In this document: piece after piece, positions 7,598 through 14,603 of the stretch
Position numbering within the stretch: position 1 is the stretch's first letter
Layout: every line of letters begins with the position of its first letter
Source of the DNA: Paraconexibacter antarcticus
Lineage (GTDB): Bacteria; Actinomycetota; Thermoleophilia; Solirubrobacterales; Solirubrobacteraceae
Length of the DNA stretch: 64,000 nucleotides
Assembly: GCF_024220175.1 (NCBI RefSeq)
Contig: NZ_CP098502.1
Span: 5,074,449 to 5,138,448 of the forward strand
Direction of reading: 5' to 3'
The notes under the pieces: generated by a model
Told to the model about the DNA's origin: nothing
Seen by the model: only the letters and a program-made list of their open reading frames with translations
The model's database searches: none
Program-made: the position numbers and the translations under genes

Positions 7598-7631
7598 TGG
7601 GCGCGGCCCGGGCCGACGGCCCGTCGTCGCG

Positions 7632-7637
7632 TAGAGT
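7632..7637 (+). promoter_or_regulatory. -10 element (TAGAGT) of the Gfo/Idh oxidoreductase gene
   Basis: TAGAGT lies 7 bases before GTG 7645 and 10 before GTG 7648. Both are possible leaderless starts. Confidence 0.45.
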
Positions 7638-7644
7638 GCGGACC

Positions 7645-8667
7645 GTGGTGAGCCAGCCGACACCCCCCGCGCTCCACGGCGCGGTGCTCGGCCTCGGGAT
7701 GATCGGCCGCCACCACGCGCGCCTCCTGCAGAGCACCGCTCCGCGGGTCGCCTTCGCCGGCGCGGTCGACCCCGGCGGGGACCGCCACGGCGTCGTCCGC
7801 GACCCCGCCCGCCTGCACGCGACCATCCCGGAGCTGCTCGCGGCCGGCCCCGTCGACTTCGCGATCGTCGCCGTCCCGACCGAGGAGCACCTCCCCGCCG
7901 TCCGCGAGCTCGCCGCCGCCGGCGTCCACGTCCTCGTCGAGAAGCCGCTCGCGGCGACCGAGGCCGACGCCCTTGCCCTCATCCACGCCGTCGAGTCCGC
8001 GAGCCTGCACGGCGCCGTCGGCCACGTCGAGCGCTGCAACCCCGCGCTGCTCGAGCTGCGCCGCCGCCTGAACGCCGACGAGATCGGGCAGGTCTACGCG
8101 ATCGCGACCGAGCGCATCGGGCCGTTCCCCGACCGCATCCGGGACGTCGGCGTCGTGAAGGACCTCGCGACGCACGACCTCGACCTCGTCCGCTGGCTCG
8201 GCGGCGCGCCCGTGACCCAGGTCGCCGCCCAGACCCAGCACCGGATGGGCCGCGCCCACGAGGACCTCGTCCTCGCGACCGGGAGGCTCGCGAGCGACGT
8301 GTCGTTCAACTGCATCGTCGACTGGCTGTCGCCGACGAAGGTCCGCCGCACCCGGGTCCTCGGCGAGCGCGGGATGTTCGTCGCCGACACGCTGAACGCC
8401 GACCTGACGTTCTACGCGAACGCCGCGATGCCGATCGAGTGGGACGCCGCCCAGCAGGCCCGCGGCGTGAGCGAGGGCGACATGACGCGCTTCGCGCTCG
8501 CCCGGCGCGAGCCGCTGCTCGTCGAGCACGAGGCGTTCTGCGACGTCCTGCAGGGCATCGAGGGCGACGGGGTGGCCGTGACGCTCCGGGAGGGCCTGGA
8601 GACCGTCCGCTGCGCCGAGGCCGTCCTGCGGAGCGCCGCCACCGGCACGACCCAGTCGCTCGCCTGA
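7645..8667 (+). CDS. Gfo/Idh/MocA-family sugar oxidoreductase (WbpB/WlbA-like)
   Basis: A 340-residue NAD(P)-dependent dehydrogenase. The Rossmann start GAVLGLGMIGRHHARLLQ is followed by VEKPLA, the nicotinamide-side motif of the family, and a C-terminal alpha/beta domain with KDLATHDLDLVRWL holding the catalytic Asp/His. Members act on C3 or other hydroxyls of (UDP-)sugars; WbpB/WlbA oxidises C3 of UDP-GlcNAc-uronate. The divergent acetyltransferase and the overlapping NDP-sugar dehydrogenase (TGATG) support that route. The start is one of two adjacent GTGs; the frame is open further upstream but lies over the promoter. Confidence 0.8.
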   Translation: MVSQPTPPALHGAVLGLGMIGRHHARLLQSTAPRVAFAGAVDPGGDRHGVVRDPARLHATIPELLAAGPVDFAIVAVPTEEHLPAVRELAAAGVHVLVEKPLAATEADALALIHAVESASLHGAVGHVERCNPALLELRRRLNADEIGQVYAIATERIGPFPDRIRDVGVVKDLATHDLDLVRWLGGAPVTQVAAQTQHRMGRAHEDLVLATGRLASDVSFNCIVDWLSPTKVRRTRVLGERGMFVADTLNADLTFYANAAMPIEWDAAQQARGVSEGDMTRFALARREPLLVEHEAFCDVLQGIEGDGVAVTLREGLETVRCAEAVLRSAATGTTQSLA

Positions 8668-9962
8668 TGCGCGCCGTCGTCGTCGCGCTCGGGAAGATCG
8701 GCCTGCCGCTCGCCGCGCAGCTCGCGCGCCAGGGCCACGAGGTCATCGGCTGCGACATCGACGAGCGGGTCGTCGACCTCGTGAACGCCGGCCGCGAGCC
8801 GTTCCCCGGGGAAGCCGAGCTCGCCGACGTGCTCGCGGACGTCGTCCCCCGCGGCCTCCTGCGGGCCACGACCGACACCGCGGCGGCGGTCGCGACCGGG
8901 CCGGATCTCCTCATCGCCGTGCCGCCGCTCGTGGTCGACACGGAGGCCCGCCCGGACTGGTCGATCCTCGACGCCGTCGTCGCCGACATCGCGCGCGGCC
9001 TCACGACGGGCCACGACGCCCGCGACATGGGCGAGCCCGTCATGACCCTCGCCGTCGAGACGACGCTCCCGGTGGGCACGACGCGCACGCGGATCGCCCC
9101 GGCGCTCGAGGCGGGCAGCGGCCTGGTGTCCGGCAGCGGCTTCCACCTCGTCTTCAGCCCCGAGCGGGTCTTCAGCGGGCGGATCTTCCGGGACCTCGCC
9201 ACGTACCCGAAGCTCGTCGGCGGCCTCGACCCGGCCGGCGAGGCGCGTGGCGTCCACCTGTACGAGCAGTTCCTCCCCGGCGTCGAGGTCCGCTCGATGG
9301 GCGGCGCGGAGGCGGCCGAGCTCACGAAGCTCGTCGAGACGACCTACCGCGACGTGAACATCGCGCTCGCGAACGAGTTCGCCCGCCACGCCGACGCCCT
9401 CGGCCTCGACGTGCAGCGGGTCATCGACGCCGCCAACTCGCAGCCGTTCAGCCACGTGCACCGCCCCGGCGTCGCCGTCGGCGGCCACTGCATCCCCGTC
9501 TACCCGCGCTTCTACCTCGCCGGGGACCCGGACGCGCGCCTGCCGGCCGTCTCCCGCGCGGTGAACGAGTCGATGCCGGCGTACGCGGTCTCGCTGCTCG
9601 CCGACGAGCTGCCCGAGGGCGGCCGCGTCCTCATCCTCGGCGTCGCCTACCGCGGCGGGGTGAAGGAGACGGCGTTCTCCGGCGCCTTCGGCGTGCGCGA
9701 CGAGCTGCTCGCCCGCGGGATGCACCCGGTCGCGGCCGATCCGCTGTACGACGCGGCGGAGCTAGAGGCCCTCGGTTTCGAGCCGTGGCTGCCCGGGACG
9801 CCGGTCGACGCTGCCGTCCTCCAGGCCGACCACGCCGAGTACGCGGCGCTCGGCCCGGACGACCTGCCGGGCCTGCGGGTGCTCGTCGACGGCCGCGGAA
9901 CCGTCGACCGCGCGCCGTTCGTCGCCGCCGGCGTCGCCGTCCGGCGCATCGGCCGGCCGTAG
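8667..9962 (+). CDS. UDP-N-acetylhexosamine 6-dehydrogenase (WecC/WbpA family)
   Basis: A 431-residue nucleotide-sugar dehydrogenase that twice oxidises C6 of a UDP-HexNAc to the uronate. Visible are the N-terminal NAD fold (VVALGKIGLPLAAQLARQGH), ETTLPVGTT, FSPERVF, the central helix with KLVETTYRDVNIALANE, the catalytic cysteine in GGHCIPVYP, and a C-terminal Rossmann domain with GVAYRGGVKET. ATG overlaps the oxidoreductase stop. Together they probably make a UDP-GlcNAc- or ManNAc-derived uronic acid for surface polysaccharide. WecC and WbpA specificities cannot be separated by eye. Confidence 0.88.
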   Translation: MRAVVVALGKIGLPLAAQLARQGHEVIGCDIDERVVDLVNAGREPFPGEAELADVLADVVPRGLLRATTDTAAAVATGPDLLIAVPPLVVDTEARPDWSILDAVVADIARGLTTGHDARDMGEPVMTLAVETTLPVGTTRTRIAPALEAGSGLVSGSGFHLVFSPERVFSGRIFRDLATYPKLVGGLDPAGEARGVHLYEQFLPGVEVRSMGGAEAAELTKLVETTYRDVNIALANEFARHADALGLDVQRVIDAANSQPFSHVHRPGVAVGGHCIPVYPRFYLAGDPDARLPAVSRAVNESMPAYAVSLLADELPEGGRVLILGVAYRGGVKETAFSGAFGVRDELLARGMHPVAADPLYDAAELEALGFEPWLPGTPVDAAVLQADHAEYAALGPDDLPGLRVLVDGRGTVDRAPFVAAGVAVRRIGRP

Positions 9963-9984
9963 CGCGCGTCCTCCCGCCACGGCG

Positions 9985-10031
9985 GTGAATGAAGATCCAG
10001 GGGGCTCACAGCACCCTGAATCTGCATTCAC
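9985..10031. terminator. Imperfect 18-bp inverted repeat between convergent genes
   Basis: Left arm 9985-10002 and right arm 10014-10031 match at 16 of 18 positions with an 11-base loop. The right arm contains the stop codon of the minus-strand epimerase gene. It is AT-richer than the flanks. A shared terminator is likely; a palindromic repeat element is the alternative. Confidence 0.55.
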
Positions 10032-11122
10032 CCTGCGTGCGGCGCGGAGCTGCCCGTCCCGAGCCGGTCGAGGGCCGCGACGACCCGGTCGGCCGCGTGG
10101 CCGTCGCCGTAGAGCTCCGGGCGAGCGGACGGCATCGTCCGGTCCAGCGCGGCGAGGGCCGCGTCCCGGTCGAGGTCGACGAGGACGTTCCAGCCGCTGT
10201 CGACCGTCTCGACCCACTCCGTCGTGTCGCGGAGCGTCACGCAGGGGACGCCCGCGAGGTACGCCTCCTTCTGGACCCCGCCGCTGTCGGTCAGCATCGC
10301 CCGCGCCCGGACGAGGAGCGCGGTGAAGGCGAGGTAGCCGAGCGGTGGCGTGAGGCGGATGTGATCGGCGGCCTGGAGCGTGTCGAGGAGGCCGGCAGCG
10401 TCGAGGCGCGCGCCGGTGCGCGGGTGCAGCGGGAGGACCGCGGGCATGGGCAGCGCGAGGAGCAGGTCCACGAGCGCCCGCAGACGGACCGGATCGTCGA
10501 CGTTCCCCGCCCGGTGCGCCGTCACGAGGACGTACCCCCCGGGCTCGACCCCGGCGTCGCGCAGCGGGGCGTCGTCCCCGAGCGCGCGCGGCTGGAACAT
10601 GTGCGCGACGTCGACCATGACGTCACCGACCATCACGCGCTCGCCGACGGCGTGCTCGCGGACGAGGTTCTCGACCGCCGTGTCCGACGAGCAGAGCAGC
10701 AGCTGCGACATGTGGTCGGTGAGGACGCGGTTGAGCTCCTCCGGCATGCAGCGGTCGAAGGAGCGCATGCCCGCCTCGACATGGGCGATCGGGATGCCGG
10801 CCTGCGCCGCGGCGAGCGCGCCGGCGAGCGTGGAGTTCGTGTCGCCGTAGACGAGCAGCGCGTCCGGCCGCTCGGCGGCGAGGATCGGCTCGAGCGCCGT
10901 GAGCATGCGCGCGGTCTGCGCGGTGTTCGTCCCGGTGCCGAGGCGCAGCTCGTGCTCGGGCCGCGGGATGCCGAGCTCGGTGACGAAGATCGTCGAGAGC
11001 TCGTCGTCGTAGTGCTGGCCGGTGTTGACGAGCAGTTCCTCGTGGTGCTCGCGCAGGATCCGGGAGACCGCGGCCGCCTTGACGAACTGGGGCCGGTTCC
11101 CGATGACGGTGACGAACCTCAT
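10028..11122 (-). CDS. wecB: UDP-N-acetylglucosamine 2-epimerase, non-hydrolysing (WecB/WbpI family)
   Basis: A 364-residue enzyme interconverting UDP-GlcNAc and UDP-ManNAc or a diacetamido-uronate analogue. Motifs: VIGNRPQFVKAAAV, NTGQHYDDELS, LLVYGDTNSTLAG, HVEAGMRSFD, MPEELNR, VTAHRAGNVDDP, LTDSGGVQKEA and RDTTEWVET with the UDP-binding C-terminus. It overlaps the class IV PLP gene by 4 bases (ATGA). It converges with the NDP-sugar dehydrogenase, so the products probably feed one pathway. The gene symbol is by family; a WbpI-type substrate is possible. Confidence 0.88.
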   Translation of the reverse strand: MRFVTVIGNRPQFVKAAAVSRILREHHEELLVNTGQHYDDELSTIFVTELGIPRPEHELRLGTGTNTAQTARMLTALEPILAAERPDALLVYGDTNSTLAGALAAAQAGIPIAHVEAGMRSFDRCMPEELNRVLTDHMSQLLLCSSDTAVENLVREHAVGERVMVGDVMVDVAHMFQPRALGDDAPLRDAGVEPGGYVLVTAHRAGNVDDPVRLRALVDLLLALPMPAVLPLHPRTGARLDAAGLLDTLQAADHIRLTPPLGYLAFTALLVRARAMLTDSGGVQKEAYLAGVPCVTLRDTTEWVETVDSGWNVLVDLDRDAALAALDRTMPSARPELYGDGHAADRVVAALDRLGTGSSAPHAG

Positions 11123-11904
11123 GCGCCGCCGGCCGTCCCGCCGACGAGCGTCGCGAAGGCCCGCGCGGCCGCCTCGGTGAGCGGGCCGGGGACCGCGGCC
11201 ACCGGGCGACCGTCGATCGCCGAGACCGGGTGCACCTCGCGGGTCGTCGAGGCGAGGAAGGCCTCCTCCAGCTGCCCGAGGTCGTCCCGCGTCGTGATCC
11301 GCTCCTCGGTCCCGGTCGCCTCGATGAGGTGCCGGCGGGTGATCGAGTCGAGGATGTGGTCCTCGAGCGGCGGGGTGTACAGCCGGCCGTCGAGGGCGTA
11401 GAAGAACGAGGACGTCGGCGCCTCGAGGACGCGGCCGTGCGGGGTGACGAGCAGCGCCTCCTCGGCGCCGGCCTCCTCCGCGAGCCGCGTGGCGAGCATG
11501 TTCGCGGCGTAGGAGAGCGACTTGATGCCGTCCATGATCCGGGTCGGCACGTACTCGACGGTCGCGAGCGAGACCGTCGGCCCGCGGCGCGCGACCTCCT
11601 CGAGCAGCACGATGCGGTGGCCTCCGCGGGTGAAGAAGGCCCGGAACTGGCCGTCGAAGCCGGGCGCCTGCGCGAGCAGCGCGCCGACGTCGGCGCGGAG
11701 CGCGTTCAGGTCGACCTCGAGGCGCAGGTTCCCGGCCGAGGTCGCGAGGCGCCGCAGGTGCTCGTCCCACGCGTACGGGACGCCGTCGTAGACGCGGACG
11801 ACCTCGAAGGCGCCGTCGCCGCGGAGCAGGCCCGGGTCGGTCACCGGGACCGTGGCGGTGGCGGACGGCGTGATCGTGCCGTCGATCGAGGCGAGGAGCT
11901 CCAC
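11119..11904 (-). CDS. Class IV (fold type IV) PLP aminotransferase or 4-amino-4-deoxychorismate lyase
   Basis: A 261-residue protein starting with GTG. Motifs: DPGLLRGDGAFEVVRVYDG, HLRRL, the PLP-lysine segment GIKSLSYAANMLA, EALLVTPHGRVLEAPTSSFF and FLASTTREVHPVSAIDG. The family includes branched-chain and D-amino acid aminotransferases and ADC lyase (PabC). The lack of folate genes nearby and the 4-base overlap with the epimerase leave the substrate open; it may supply an amine to the sugar pathway. A TATCGT box lies 8 bases upstream. Confidence 0.75.
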   Translation of the reverse strand: MELLASIDGTITPSATATVPVTDPGLLRGDGAFEVVRVYDGVPYAWDEHLRRLATSAGNLRLEVDLNALRADVGALLAQAPGFDGQFRAFFTRGGHRIVLLEEVARRGPTVSLATVEYVPTRIMDGIKSLSYAANMLATRLAEEAGAEEALLVTPHGRVLEAPTSSFFYALDGRLYTPPLEDHILDSITRRHLIEATGTEERITTRDDLGQLEEAFLASTTREVHPVSAIDGRPVAAVPGPLTEAAARAFATLVGGTAGGA

Positions 11905-11912
11905 GCCGCCGG

Positions 11913-11918
11913 ACGATA
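11913..11918 (-). promoter_or_regulatory. -10 element (TATCGT) of the class IV PLP gene
   Basis: On the minus strand TATCGT-N8-GTG, no RBS. Confidence 0.45.
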
Positions 11919-11959
11919 CCGGCGGGGGCGGCAGGCTCAGGCGCCCCCGCCGTCCGCCC

Positions 11960-11965
11960 TATGGT
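11960..11965 (+). promoter_or_regulatory. -10 element (TATGGT) of the aldo/keto reductase gene
   Basis: TATGGT-N6-ATG, no RBS. Confidence 0.45.
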
Positions 11966-11971
11966 GGGCTC

Positions 11972-12970
11972 ATGCAGACCCGCACGCTCGGCCACTCCGA
12001 CCTCGAGGTCTCGGAGATCTCGCTCGGCTCGTGGCTCACCTACTCCGGCGGCATCGAGCGCGATCAGACGGTCGCCTGCACGAAGGCCGCCTTCGACGCC
12101 GGCATCACGTTCTTCGACACCGCGAACGTCTACGGGCGCGGCGCCGCGGAGACGGCGTGGGGCGAGATCCTCAAGGGGTATCCGCGGGACTCCTACGTCC
12201 TCGCGACGAAGGTCTACTTCCCGATGTCCGACGCTCCCGGGGACAGCGGGCTGTCGGCGGCGCAGATCCGCAAGCAGATCGACGCGTCGCTGACCCGGCT
12301 GCAGACCGATCACGTCGACCTCTACCAGTGCCACCGCTTCGACGTGAACGTCCCGATCGAGGAGACGATGGAGGCGCTCGGCGAGGTCGTCGCGTCCGGC
12401 AAGGCGCGGTACCTCGGGTTCAGCGAGTGGACGCCGGAGCAGATCGAGGCGGCGCTCGCCGTCCCCGGAGCACCGGCCTTCGTCTCCTCCCAGCCGCAGT
12501 ACTCGATGCTCTGGCGGGCGCCGGAGGAGGAGGTCTTCCCCCTCTGCGACGCGGGCGGCATCGGCCAGATCGTGTGGTCGCCGCTCGGCCAGGGCGTCCT
12601 CACCGGGAAGTACCGGCCGGGGGCCGCCCCGCCGGCGGGCTCGCGTGCGTCGAGCCCGGAGATGGGCACGTTCATGGACCAGCTCCTGCGCGAGCCGGTG
12701 CTCGAGGCCGTCGCCCGGCTGCAGCCGATCGCGACCGAGCTCGGCCTCTCGATGGCCCAGCTCGCGCTCGCCTGGGTCCTGCGGACGTCGTCGGTGAGCT
12801 CGGCGATCGTCGGCGCCTCCCGGCCCGAGCAGGTCCGCGACAACGCGGCCGCCGCGGGCGTGACGCTCACCCCCGACGTCGTGGCGGCGATCGACGAGGC
12901 GCTCGGGAGCGTCCCGGTCACCGGGACGACGCTCGCCCCCGGCGCGAGCGCCGGCGTCCGTCACCGCTGA
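11972..12970 (+). CDS. Aldo/keto reductase, YghZ/Kv-beta-like
   Basis: A 332-residue (beta/alpha)8 NADPH oxidoreductase. The tetrad is visible: Asp and Tyr in FFDTANVYGRG, Lys in VLATKVY and His in DLYQCHRFD. The cofactor region WSPLGQGVLTGKY and the C-terminal SSAIVGASRPEQVRDN are typical. Members reduce aldehydes such as methylglyoxal; the substrate is not predictable here. It is monocistronic with a leaderless promoter and ends 6 bases before a convergent gene. Confidence 0.88.
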   Translation: MQTRTLGHSDLEVSEISLGSWLTYSGGIERDQTVACTKAAFDAGITFFDTANVYGRGAAETAWGEILKGYPRDSYVLATKVYFPMSDAPGDSGLSAAQIRKQIDASLTRLQTDHVDLYQCHRFDVNVPIEETMEALGEVVASGKARYLGFSEWTPEQIEAALAVPGAPAFVSSQPQYSMLWRAPEEEVFPLCDAGGIGQIVWSPLGQGVLTGKYRPGAAPPAGSRASSPEMGTFMDQLLREPVLEAVARLQPIATELGLSMAQLALAWVLRTSSVSSAIVGASRPEQVRDNAAAAGVTLTPDVVAAIDEALGSVPVTGTTLAPGASAGVRHR

Positions 12971-12976
12971 GCGGCT

Positions 12977-13702
12977 CTAGCGGGCGTGGCGGGCGGCGCG
13001 GACCGCCGCGCGGCGGAGCCTGGCGCAGCTGGCGGTGCGGGTCTTGCGGCCCGACCTGGACAGCTTCGCGATCGAGGCCTTCCGGCAGCGCTTCGGGGTG
13101 ACGTAGCGCCGAGCGGCGGGGGCGGCGGCCACGGGCATCGTGCGATCGCCGAAGTCCGTCGTGTACGTCGCCGAGTCCGGGCCGGAGCCGACCGGCGTCC
13201 CGTTGGCGATGCCGATGCCGACGTCCGTGAAGTCGCCGTTGAGGATGTTCGCGCGGTGGCCGGCGCTGTTCATCCACGCGATGACCATCGCCATGGGGGT
13301 CGCCTGGATGGACTCGCCGTAGCCGATGTTCTCGCCGATCGTCCAGGCGTCGGCCGGGCTCGTGTAGTTCGTGAGGCGCGCGGTGAGGTCGATGCCGTCG
13401 GCGAGCACGTGGTCGAAGACGTGGGTGGCGACCATGTTGCGCGAGTAGGTGTCCGAGATCTGCTCGATGCTCGCGTTCTCCGTGAGCGGCTTCAGGCCGT
13501 TCGCGGCCCGCTGGACGTTGAGCAGGCAGAGCGTCGCGGCCTTCGCGGTGTCCATCGTGGCCGCCGTGGGGACGGCGGTCGCCCCGTCGCAGCTCGACGC
13601 CTGGGCGTGGGCCGCCTGGGGGGCGGCGATCAGGCAGGTCGCGGCGAGAGCGGCGACGGCGGTGGTCAGGGTGCGGAGGGGGGTGGCGAGATGTGAGCGC
13701 AT
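12977..13702 (-). CDS. Secreted CAP-domain (SCP/PR-1-like) protein
   Basis: A 241-residue protein with a signal peptide (hydrophobic core TTAVAALAATCLIAA, cleavage near AHAQA). A bacterial CAP domain follows: LLNVQRAANGLKPL, ISDTYSRNMVATHVFDH with its histidine, TIGENIGYGES and AWMNSAGHRANILNGDFTDVGIGIA. The C-terminal 45 residues are strongly basic (RRYVTPKRCRK), suggesting cell-wall polyanion binding. ATG 13702 is preferred; a GTG at 13726 would add eight residues. Bacterial CAP proteins are extracellular and their activity is poorly known. No promoter motif stands out in the 110 bases upstream; a 9-base direct repeat CGTCCTAGA occurs there at about 13810 and 13831. Confidence 0.85.
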   Translation of the reverse strand: MRSHLATPLRTLTTAVAALAATCLIAAPQAAHAQASSCDGATAVPTAATMDTAKAATLCLLNVQRAANGLKPLTENASIEQISDTYSRNMVATHVFDHVLADGIDLTARLTNYTSPADAWTIGENIGYGESIQATPMAMVIAWMNSAGHRANILNGDFTDVGIGIANGTPVGSGPDSATYTTDFGDRTMPVAAAPAARRYVTPKRCRKASIAKLSRSGRKTRTASCARLRRAAVRAARHAR

Positions 13703-13835
13703 GGCGGAGCGAGGCCTCTGCCGCACCGTGGACCCGTGCGGTTTGCCTCACTCCAGCTATCGACCCCGATCCTCAGAAACGCGGCCCGACGGGCCACATC
13801 TGGACATTCGTCCTAGAACACCGGCTGGACGCGTC

Positions 13836-14603
13836 CTAGACGATGCGCAGCGGCGTCCCGAGCGGGACGAGGTGGTACATCTTCAGGATGTCCGCGTTGT
13901 GCAGGCGGATGCACCCGTGCGACGGGTTGCCCGGGACGAGCCCCGGCTCGTCGGTTCCGTGGAAGCCGACGACGCCGCCGTTCGGCCAGTCGGTGAGGTG
14001 CGGCGCGTAGGCCGAGGTCCCCAGCGCCCGCGGCCCGTAGGCCGGCGCGTTCTTCACGACGAACTTCTCCCGGATCCAGAAGCGACCCGCCGGTGTCGGC
14101 GTCGACGACTTGCCCACGCCGATCGGGAACGTCGCGACGACCTTCCCGAAGTTGCGGATCGTCACGCGGTGCCGCGCCCGCTCGACGAGCAGCGACGTGT
14201 GGATCGTGTTGAAGTCACCGAGCGCGTCGCGCGGGACCCACCCAGTGCGCCCGTTGGGCCGGCCCGGGATCCGGAGCTCCACCCAGTCCTGGGTGCCCTG
14301 CCGGCGTCGGGAGAGCAGCAGGTAGGTGTCCGGCAGCCCGTCCTCGGTGATGAGCCGCAGGTGCGCGACGGTGCGCGCGGTCGTCGACGGGGCCGCCCGG
14401 ATGCCCGAGCGCCGCGACGGATACGCCCAGCGGCTCGTCTTCAGCTCGTCGCTGAGCGTCGTGACGATGACCTTCGCCTTGGCCTTCGCGGCCTGCGGCG
14501 CAACGGCCGAGGCCCCCGTGACGGGGGCCTCGGCGGCCGTCGAGGCCTGCGGCGCCGCCAGGGCGAGCGCCGCGAGCGTGATGGTCACACCCTCCCGGAT
14601 CAC
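13836..14603 (-). CDS. L,D-transpeptidase (YkuD) with SH3-like domain, secreted
   Basis: A 255-residue protein with a signal peptide (ITLAALALAAPQASTA). Residues about 50-125 look like a bacterial SH3 domain (RSGIRAAPSTTARTVAHLR, GWVPRDAL). The YkuD domain ends in the catalytic signature HGTDEPGL...SHGCIRLHNADI with His and Cys. It forms 3-3 peptidoglycan cross-links or attaches proteins to peptidoglycan. GTG 14603 is chosen because it overlaps the stop of the upstream giant protein gene (GTGA). A second GTG at 14588 is possible but is only two bases from its GGGAGG. Translational coupling to the giant protein is the notable point. Confidence 0.88.
   Translation of the reverse strand: MIREGVTITLAALALAAPQASTAAEAPVTGASAVAPQAAKAKAKVIVTTLSDELKTSRWAYPSRRSGIRAAPSTTARTVAHLRLITEDGLPDTYLLLSRRRQGTQDWVELRIPGRPNGRTGWVPRDALGDFNTIHTSLLVERARHRVTIRNFGKVVATFPIGVGKSSTPTPAGRFWIREKFVVKNAPAYGPRALGTSAYAPHLTDWPNGGVVGFHGTDEPGLVPGNPSHGCIRLHNADILKMYHLVPLGTPLRIV

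Noticed and set aside
13810..13839. Direct repeat CGTCCTAGA twice near the L,D-transpeptidase stop
   Set aside because: Only 9 bases, one copy includes the stop codon, and no promoter is adjacent; noted but too weak for an operator call.
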